Source: Nitrospirota bacterium (GTDB lineage Bacteria > Nitrospirota > Thermodesulfovibrionia > Thermodesulfovibrionales > SM23-35). Taken from it: a DNA stretch of 11,282 nt. The stretch is taken from contig JAOUJR010000030.1 in NCBI GenBank assembly GCA_029883145.1, positions 1-11,282 on the forward strand, in the 5' to 3' direction. Made by a program: the position numbers and the translations under genes. The notes under the pieces are model-generated. The model was not told where the DNA came from. It worked only from the letters and a program-made list of their open reading frames with translations, and ran no database searches. Of the stretch, positions 6,731 to 11,282 are shown piece by piece; positions within the stretch are counted from its first letter, which is position 1, and every line of letters begins with the position of its first letter.

Positions 6731-7259
6731 GGGTGAGTTTTAATCCTCTATAAATGTAGTGGGCTCCGGAGATAACAGTAATTCCCGCAGTAATCCAATG
6801 GAGTACTCGATCCATTTCCGGTGGGAACTGCAGGTGGATATCTATAAGAACATATGCAATGAATATACTCTGCATCCATATTGTGGCTTTACCGAATAGT
6901 GACGGTTCAACTCTTGATATTCCGGTAACGAGGTAAAGAATGAACCAACCTGTAAGAATAGCGATGTCCCTACTGACGACGATGATGGCGAGCCATTTCG
7001 GCAACCACCCATATACAGATAAAATGATAAATGCGGTGACGAGGAGAAATTTATCTGCAAGAGGGTCAAGAAATGTTCCTATAGCAGTTTTTTGATTTTT
7101 AAGGCGTGCAACGAGTCCATCAAACATATCAGTAAGCGCAGCGAATATAAAAAGATAAAGGGCATAGTCATAACGCTTATAGATTATGGTACTTATGAAT
7201 ACAGGAATGATTATTATTCTTGTTAAAGTAAGTGTATTGGGGAGATTTAATGCCCCCAC
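6720..7259 (-). CDS. pgsA: CDP-diacylglycerol--glycerol-3-phosphate 3-phosphatidyltransferase
   Basis: The 179-residue membrane protein carries the complete CDP-alcohol phosphatidyltransferase motif D-x2-DG-x2-AR-x8-G-x3-D-x3-D, read as DMFDGLVAR, then G and the DPLAD aspartates, at about residues 44-70. The N-terminal NLPNTLTLTRIIIIPVF is typical of PgsA, and length fits (182 in E. coli). About five or six hydrophobic segments are visible. PgsA makes phosphatidylglycerol phosphate, the committed step to phosphatidylglycerol and cardiolipin, at the inner membrane. PgsA is favoured over other CDP-alcohol transferases by its length and N-terminus. The start is GTG at 7259-7257, with GGAGG seven bases upstream; this Shine-Dalgarno lies in the loop of a small inverted repeat. 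It overlaps the next gene by 11 bases. Confidence 0.93.
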   Translation of the reverse strand: MGALNLPNTLTLTRIIIIPVFISTIIYKRYDYALYLFIFAALTDMFDGLVARLKNQKTAIGTFLDPLADKFLLVTAFIILSVYGWLPKWLAIIVVSRDIAILTGWFILYLVTGISRVEPSLFGKATIWMQSIFIAYVLIDIHLQFPPEMDRVLHWITAGITVISGAHYIYRGLKLTHAS

Positions 7260-7260
7260 G

Positions 7261-7288
7261 TTTGAACCTCCGCCCCTGTTCGTTCAAA
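7261..7288 (-). promoter_or_regulatory. Inverted repeat enclosing the pgsA ribosome binding site
   Basis: On the minus strand TTTGAAC (7288-7282) and GTTCAAA (7267-7261) form a perfect 7-bp inverted repeat with a 14-base spacer. The spacer contains GGGGCGGAG, and the pgsA Shine-Dalgarno GGAGG (7271-7267) ends inside the right arm. The repeat ends two bases before the GTG. In RNA this would be a hairpin presenting or partly hiding the ribosome site; in DNA it could be a small operator. The rest of the 96-base gap upstream (7289-7355) is very AT-rich with T runs and holds no convincing promoter. Confidence 0.4.
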
Positions 7289-7355
7289 AAAATAAAATAC
7301 AAAAATAAGAATTAAGAAATTCCTTAGCTTTTAAATTTATATTTTCAATAATTTA

Positions 7356-8432
7356 TTATGGAATGTTAAAAGGTAATCCTTGAAATCTCATGTTTAATCT
7401 AAGCCTATTATAACATCTATTGTCTCTCTTTCCATTAATAAAAGAGAGCATCGTTTGTGCATGGCATCGCTCTAAAGCAAAACTGTTTTTCATTGATTCT
7501 TGTAAGGCTGCATTGAACTGCTTTTTTGCAGTTGTCATTCTGCCGTTGAGAAAATTGAGTTCTCCGAAGCCGAGTTTGCAATAGAGTATGCCTCTTGGAT
7601 CTCTGGTACTTTTGAAGAGCAGCATCGCTCTTTTGAAATTTTCATGTGATTTTTTGTACTCGCCGGTCATCTTGTAAGTTGTCCCCACACTCCAGAGAGT
7701 ATAGGCAGAACTTACCTTGTCACCGATCTTTTTATAGTGTCTCATTGCCTTTGAGAAATTGACAAGTGCTCTTTGATAATCGTTCACCATTCTGTATGCA
7801 TTTCCAATACCACAGTAGGAATAGGCAATACCGAATGTGTCATTATTACGGGAGAATAATTTATTTGCATCGGCATAATAGTTAAGTGAATCTTTTAATC
7901 TTCCTGCAATACGAGATGTACCTCCAAGTCCGCACAAGCAATAACTGATGCCCGAGGTGTGCTTAAGTGACCTGAATAGATGATGAGACTTCTTAAAGGT
8001 TCTTATTGCATCAATAATGTCCCCTTTTATTCTCAAAGCTCCTGCTTCTGACCAGTTTACAAATGCAATGCCCTCGCTGTCGCTTTTTTTACTGTATATC
8101 TTTTTTGATTTATGGAAGAGCGTGATTGCTTCCTTCCATTTACCCTGTGCCCTTAAAGAAAGACCGAGTCCAACCTGTGCATCAGCAACCCCGGTTATGT
8201 TCCTCTGTTTTCTGGCAAGGTCAATTGCTTTTGAATAGCTTTTCACTGCAAGATTAAAATTACCTACCATCCTGTAAAGATCACCCAGAGAAAATATACA
8301 CTGAAATACTCTCTCCCAGTTGCATGTGTTGCTGTAGTACAGTAAAGCCTTTTTAAATAGCTTTAGGGATTGCGGGTACAACGCTTTTTCTTTTAATTTT
8401 TCTGCATATTCAACGAGACTATCTGTTCCCAA
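7356..8432 (-). CDS. Tetratricopeptide repeat protein, eight 40-residue repeats
   Basis: The 358-residue protein is almost entirely TPR. Units of exactly 40 residues run without any insertion from about residue 10 to 330, with Gly or Ser at 81, 121, 161, 201, 241 and 281 and a small residue (Gly, or Ala at 130) at 50, 90, 130, 170, 210, 250 and 290. The regular 40-residue spacing resembles the LGN/Pins and kinesin-light-chain class rather than 34-residue TPRs. There is no signal peptide, membrane segment or enzymatic domain, so it is probably a cytoplasmic protein-binding scaffold; its partner is unknown. The basic C-terminal tail (about 332-358) carries many Arg and Asn residues. The start is TTG at 8432-8430, 14 bases inside rpe, with only a weak A-rich ribosome site; an in-frame TAA a few codons upstream excludes a longer form, and the next ATG (Met55) would remove the first repeat. 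Confidence 0.85.
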   Translation of the reverse strand: MGTDSLVEYAEKLKEKALYPQSLKLFKKALLYYSNTCNWERVFQCIFSLGDLYRMVGNFNLAVKSYSKAIDLARKQRNITGVADAQVGLGLSLRAQGKWKEAITLFHKSKKIYSKKSDSEGIAFVNWSEAGALRIKGDIIDAIRTFKKSHHLFRSLKHTSGISYCLCGLGGTSRIAGRLKDSLNYYADANKLFSRNNDTFGIAYSYCGIGNAYRMVNDYQRALVNFSKAMRHYKKIGDKVSSAYTLWSVGTTYKMTGEYKKSHENFKRAMLLFKSTRDPRGILYCKLGFGELNFLNGRMTTAKKQFNAALQESMKNSFALERCHAQTMLSFINGKRDNRCYNRLRLNMRFQGLPFNIP

Positions 8433-9078
8433 TGTTTTTTCTTAATTTTTTAATGAGTGCTCTATAATCATTTGAATTAAAAAAGGCAGAGCCCATCACA
8501 AGTATGTCAGCTCCTGCGGAGACGACATCTTTTGCATTTTCGAGTTTTATACCGCCATCAACCTCTATAAGGGTTGAAAGCCCTTTATTCCTGATGAATT
8601 TCTTTAATGCAGTTATTTTGTGCATAACATGTGGTATAAACTCCTGCCCTCCAAACCCTGGATTTACTGACATCAACAGGACAAAATCTATATCAGGCAG
8701 TATATACTCAACGCACAAGATAGAAGTTGCAGGATTAAGCGAAACACCAGCCTTTTTACCGCATTCTTTGATTTGCTGTATTGTTCTGTGCAGGTGTATA
8801 GAAGTCTCATAATGTACGGTGAGATAATCTGCACCTGCATTTATAAAGTCCATGAGGTATCTGTCCGGTTCTTCAATCATAAGATGGACATCAAGAGGTA
8901 AGGAAGTGGTCTTCCGGATTGATTCTACGATGAACGGACCTATGGTGATATTGGGGACAAAATGGCCGTCCATGATATCAATATGAAGCATGTCTGCACC
9001 TGCTTTTTCAGCAGCATTTATCTCTTTCTCGAGATTCAGAAAATTTGCAGAAAGTATTGAAGGTGCGATCTTCACCAT
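8419..9078 (-). CDS. rpe: Ribulose-phosphate 3-epimerase
   Basis: The 219-residue TIM-barrel enzyme interconverts ribulose 5-phosphate and xylulose 5-phosphate in the pentose phosphate pathway. It has all family signatures: IAPSILSANF at 4-13, HIDIMDGHFVPN at 32-43, DVHLMIEEPD at 63-72, MSVNPGFGGQEF at 136-147, EVDGGI at 172-177, and the phosphate-binding ADILVMGSAFF at 190-200. The metal and catalytic residues His32, Asp34, His65 and Asp174 are present. The ATG has a strong Shine-Dalgarno (AAGGAGA) seven bases or so upstream, after a 45-base gap from the PASTA gene. The gap contains a good -35 box (TTGACA) but no matching -10. The 3' end overlaps the TPR gene by 14 bases. Confidence 0.97.
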   Translation of the reverse strand: MVKIAPSILSANFLNLEKEINAAEKAGADMLHIDIMDGHFVPNITIGPFIVESIRKTTSLPLDVHLMIEEPDRYLMDFINAGADYLTVHYETSIHLHRTIQQIKECGKKAGVSLNPATSILCVEYILPDIDFVLLMSVNPGFGGQEFIPHVMHKITALKKFIRNKGLSTLIEVDGGIKLENAKDVVSAGADILVMGSAFFNSNDYRALIKKLRKNIGNR

Positions 9079-9123
9079 AGTATCTCCTTAAAAAAATCAG
9101 AATTCATATACTACAACATATTG

Positions 9124-9855
9124 TCAAAATAAGGTGAACCATCCAAGTTGGAGATAGACTGTATCTCCTGTTTTCACATAGGTACCGGGCGTTGGTTTTT
9201 GTGACCTCACATTACTGCCTTCCCCGCTTGTTTCCAATTTCAAGTTCATTTTTTCTATTAGCTCTTTTGCTTTCTCGATAGACATACCTTTAAAGTCTGG
9301 GCAATAATAGGTTACCTGATAAGGACCAAGACTCACAAGTACTGTGATGAAGTCGCTTACTTTTTCAACAGGTTCTGGTTTTTGGGCAACAATTCTGTCT
9401 TTTTCAACGATATCAGAGTGTACCCTTATTATCTTTGCAATCTTCAACCCGTTTTGAAGCAGTATTGTTTCGGCAGTCAGGAGTGTTTCATTCACAAGCA
9501 TCGGGATTGATTGAGCTCTTGGACCTTTGCTGAGGATGACCTTGATTCCCCTTTTTTCTTTAACCTTATTCCCCGCGGGTATATCCTGTCTGAGTATATG
9601 TCCTGACGGGACCGTCGAATCGTAATCTTCGCCTTCAATTTTAAGATAGAGCCCATTCCCAGTGAGGAGTTCATTTGATTCTACGAGACTTTTCCCGTAT
9701 AAGGAAGGCATCTCGACTGTTCGGCTGAAACTCAACATCTTGAAAGTGAGATACCCAAAAGTAAGGCCAAGCAGTATGAATGCAAATGTATAAAGAGGAA
9801 ACTTTATGAATCTGCTCATCTGTTCAAATTTCCCCTGTTTCACAGGATACAACAT
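9124..9855 (-). CDS. Membrane-anchored PASTA domain protein
   Basis: The 243-residue protein has one membrane segment (about 19-41) followed by three PASTA repeats at about 46-111, 114-177 and 181-238. Each begins with a P-x-L/F-x-G/N-x-S/T pattern and ends with a V-x-L-x-x-G strand (VILSKG, VLVSLG, VYLQLG). PASTA domains bind peptidoglycan fragments and beta-lactams in penicillin-binding proteins and Ser/Thr kinases, but no transpeptidase or kinase domain is present here, so this is a stand-alone, presumably periplasmic wall-sensing or wall-binding protein. The start is uncertain: ATG at 9855 has no clear ribosome site, while ATG at 9819 (MSRFIKFP, just before the membrane segment) has AGGGGA at a long distance and gives a more usual N-terminus of 231 residues. 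It lies 12 bases after the DUF116 gene if the longer form is used. Confidence 0.88.
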   Translation of the reverse strand: MLYPVKQGKFEQMSRFIKFPLYTFAFILLGLTFGYLTFKMLSFSRTVEMPSLYGKSLVESNELLTGNGLYLKIEGEDYDSTVPSGHILRQDIPAGNKVKEKRGIKVILSKGPRAQSIPMLVNETLLTAETILLQNGLKIAKIIRVHSDIVEKDRIVAQKPEPVEKVSDFITVLVSLGPYQVTYYCPDFKGMSIEKAKELIEKMNLKLETSGEGSNVRSQKPTPGTYVKTGDTVYLQLGWFTLF

Positions 9856-9867
9856 ATGTCCGAATCG

Positions 9868-10404
9868 TTATTGTTCATTATTGTTGCTGAAAAACTCTAT
9901 TGCATCTTTGATTTTCTCTAAGTCTACCCTTGTGTTGAGACATGGCCCGAATGGTCGTTCATTCGGTATACCCAACACCGGAAGTGGATAGGTATCAACA
10001 ATTCCACTACTCAGATCGTTCTCACATGCAACTGCAACAACCGCCTCTGGTTTTACTTCATGTACAATCCTCTTGGCAAGTGAGCCACCTGTTGCAACAA
10101 AGAGGTTGAGATGATTGTTGTCTGCTATCTCGATCAGGTCTTTAATCTCACATTTGCCACATCTTTCACAGTTATAGATATTATAGGTAAGCCGGTTATT
10201 ACATTCATCTATCTGGAGGCAGTGTGGCAAGAGAAGCAGAATGTTTTTTGTCCTGAATTTTTCTCTTTTTACCATTTTATTATTCAGGTTAATGATAAAC
10301 TTCTGGTAAGACTCCTTTCTATTTTTTGAGAAAGAGCCAGTGAGCATAAGAAGAGGGTATAAAATTTTGAGGGTAATTCCCCTAATCCATCTGCAGCTCG
10401 TCAA
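9868..10404 (-). CDS. DUF116 family cysteine-rich protein
   Basis: The 178-residue protein has a short hydrophobic N-terminus (about 10-23) and then the DUF116 domain. Conserved features are LPHCLQ with Cys62, Cys68, the cluster C79-x2-C82-x2-C85 (NCERCGKC), VACENDLSSGI with Cys127, and GIPNERPFGPCLNTRVD with Cys155. Seven Cys in this domain suggest an iron-sulfur cluster or another metal site; the biochemical function is not known to me. The start is TTG at 10404-10402, 23 bases inside the fmt end, with AGGGGA about six bases upstream; an ATG further in (codon 20) is possible but would cut the N-terminal helix. The family often occurs close to fmt in anaerobes, which fits the position here, but does not explain its role. 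Confidence 0.88.
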   Translation of the reverse strand: MTSCRWIRGITLKILYPLLMLTGSFSKNRKESYQKFIINLNNKMVKREKFRTKNILLLLPHCLQIDECNNRLTYNIYNCERCGKCEIKDLIEIADNNHLNLFVATGGSLAKRIVHEVKPEAVVAVACENDLSSGIVDTYPLPVLGIPNERPFGPCLNTRVDLEKIKDAIEFFSNNNEQ

Positions 10405-11282
10405 AAAAGTCCCCTTCTCTTACTTTCCTTCCCTGGAGAAAAGCTTTTGCAGACATCGTGCTTTTCCCCTCTGGTTGAAGTTCGATTATTGAGAGTAATC
10501 CTTCTCCTGTCCCAATAATAAATTCTCCCCTGTCTGCCTTTTCAATTCTGCCGGGGATACCTGTACCTTTGAGCACTTTTCCTGTGATAATTTTAATCCT
10601 TTCTCTATGCAGATAACAATAGGCACATGGCCACGGATACATACCCCGGATAAAGTTATATATTTCTGTTGAAGTTTTTGACCAGTCAACCATCCCATCT
10701 TCTTTTTTGAGGAGAGGGGCATAACTCGGGGTCCCTGACTGAGGGAAGGGGGTGATAGAGCCGTCTTTTATGCCCTTTATGGTTTTAACCAGTAAAAATG
10801 CCCCTATCTCTGAAAGCCTCTTGCTCAAGGTCTCTGAATTATCATCGTCAGTTATTGTTGTCTCTTCCTGCAATAAGATATTGCCTGTGTCGAGTCCTTC
10901 ATCCATGAGCATAGTAGAGATACCTGTCTTTTTTTCACCATTAATTATTGCCCATTGTATAGGAGCAGCTCCCCTGTAAAGAGGGAGAAGAGAGGCATGT
11001 ACATTAATACACCCGTGTGAAGCAGCATTGAGTATCTGTGCAGGCAGTATCTTTCCATATGCAACAACAACAATTAAATCTGGTTTTAAATCTGAAATTT
11101 CAGCAAGAAAGAGAGGTTCTTTTATTTTTGACGGCTGTAGCACCTTTATTCCTCTACTGAGACCGAACTCTTTTACAGGTGAGGAGGAAAGTAAGTGACC
11201 TCTCCCCTTTCTTTTGTCAATCTGAGTCACTACTGCAATCACCTCTTCACCTGATTGAAGAAGTGCATTGAGTGACGGGACA
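10382..11282 (-). CDS. fmt: Methionyl-tRNA formyltransferase (5' end outside window)
   Basis: The right edge cuts the gene; 299 residues are visible, starting VPSLNALLQSGEEVIAVVTQ, so roughly the first 13 (the usual M-x-I-V-F-x-G-T-P segment) are missing. The GTG at 11242 is an internal Val codon, not the start. The enzyme transfers a formyl group from 10-formyltetrahydrofolate to Met-tRNA of the initiator type. The catalytic Asn and His are in CINVHASLLPLYRGAAPIQWA and the catalytic Asp in MDEGLDTG. The loop that contacts the tRNA (TQIDKRKGRG) is present, with Ile where Pro is common. The C-terminal OB-fold domain (about the last 95 residues, after YAPLLKKEDGMVDW) is complete, ending DELQMD. 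Its end overlaps the DUF116 start by 23 bases. Confidence 0.96.
   Translation of the reverse strand, partial: VPSLNALLQSGEEVIAVVTQIDKRKGRGHLLSSSPVKEFGLSRGIKVLQPSKIKEPLFLAEISDLKPDLIVVVAYGKILPAQILNAASHGCINVHASLLPLYRGAAPIQWAIINGEKKTGISTMLMDEGLDTGNILLQEETTITDDDNSETLSKRLSEIGAFLLVKTIKGIKDGSITPFPQSGTPSYAPLLKKEDGMVDWSKTSTEIYNFIRGMYPWPCAYCYLHRERIKIITGKVLKGTGIPGRIEKADRGEFIIGTGEGLLSIIELQPEGKSTMSAKAFLQGRKVREGDFFDELQMD

Noticed and set aside
6842..7069. Minus-strand 75-codon frame within pgsA
   Set aside because: It lies inside pgsA in another frame, and the pgsA frame carries the complete catalytic motif.
7301..7325. Hairpin plus T-run after the TPR gene (GAATT / AATTC followed by TTTTT)
   Set aside because: The stem is short, almost all A-T and has a bulge, so it is too weak to call an intrinsic terminator; transcription probably continues into pgsA.
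9099..9127. Possible promoter before rpe: perfect -35 TTGACA at 9127-9122
   Set aside because: At 16-18 bases the -10 would be GAATTC, AATTCT or ATTCTG, at most three of six matches, so the -35 match is probably chance in AT-rich DNA.

Overview
The window is a single block of genes, all on the minus strand. It reads from fmt, cut by the right edge, to rapZ, cut by the left edge. Gene junctions are short or overlapping, and the only gaps above 50 bases lie at TPR gene/pgsA, aroE/lptC and hpf/rapZ. No RNA genes, CRISPR arrays, insertion sequences or phage genes were seen. The DNA is moderately AT-rich. An LPS-transport module (lptC, lptA, lptB) shows a diderm bacterium. The combination of fmt-DUF116-PASTA protein-rpe with lptCAB-rpoN-hpf-rapZ, a DUF512 radical-SAM-like protein and many Cys-rich proteins suggests an anaerobic lineage such as Nitrospirota (Thermodesulfovibrio-like) or a deltaproteobacterium-like group. 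This placement is inference and was not tested by a search.

Layout in transcription order (right to left): fmt (initiator tRNA formylation), a DUF116 Cys-rich protein, a membrane-anchored three-PASTA protein, rpe (pentose phosphate epimerase), a protein made of eight TPR repeats, pgsA (phosphatidylglycerol phosphate synthesis), a PDZ/radical-SAM-like DUF512 protein, aroE (shikimate dehydrogenase), lptC-lptA-lptB (LPS export), rpoN (sigma-54), hpf (long-form ribosome hibernation factor) and rapZ. The first part is a mixed housekeeping string covering translation, carbon metabolism, phospholipid and aromatic synthesis. The second part is the classical lptCAB-rpoN-hpf-rapZ cluster, here without the ptsN gene that lies between hpf and rapZ in enterics.

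The most interesting signals are regulatory. The 54-base aroE/lptC gap holds a close match to a sigma-54 -24/-12 promoter, directly abutting a near-consensus sigma-70 promoter (TTTACA, 17 bases, extended -10 TGATAAAAT). The sigma-70 start would fall at or beside the lptC ATG, so the mRNA could be leaderless. Because rpoN lies downstream in the same unit, this looks like a possible autoregulatory switch. rapZ has no Shine-Dalgarno of its own but is preceded by a 16-codon hydrophobic ORF that has one and whose end overlaps the rapZ start, suggesting translational coupling. The pgsA Shine-Dalgarno sits in the loop of a 7-bp inverted repeat.
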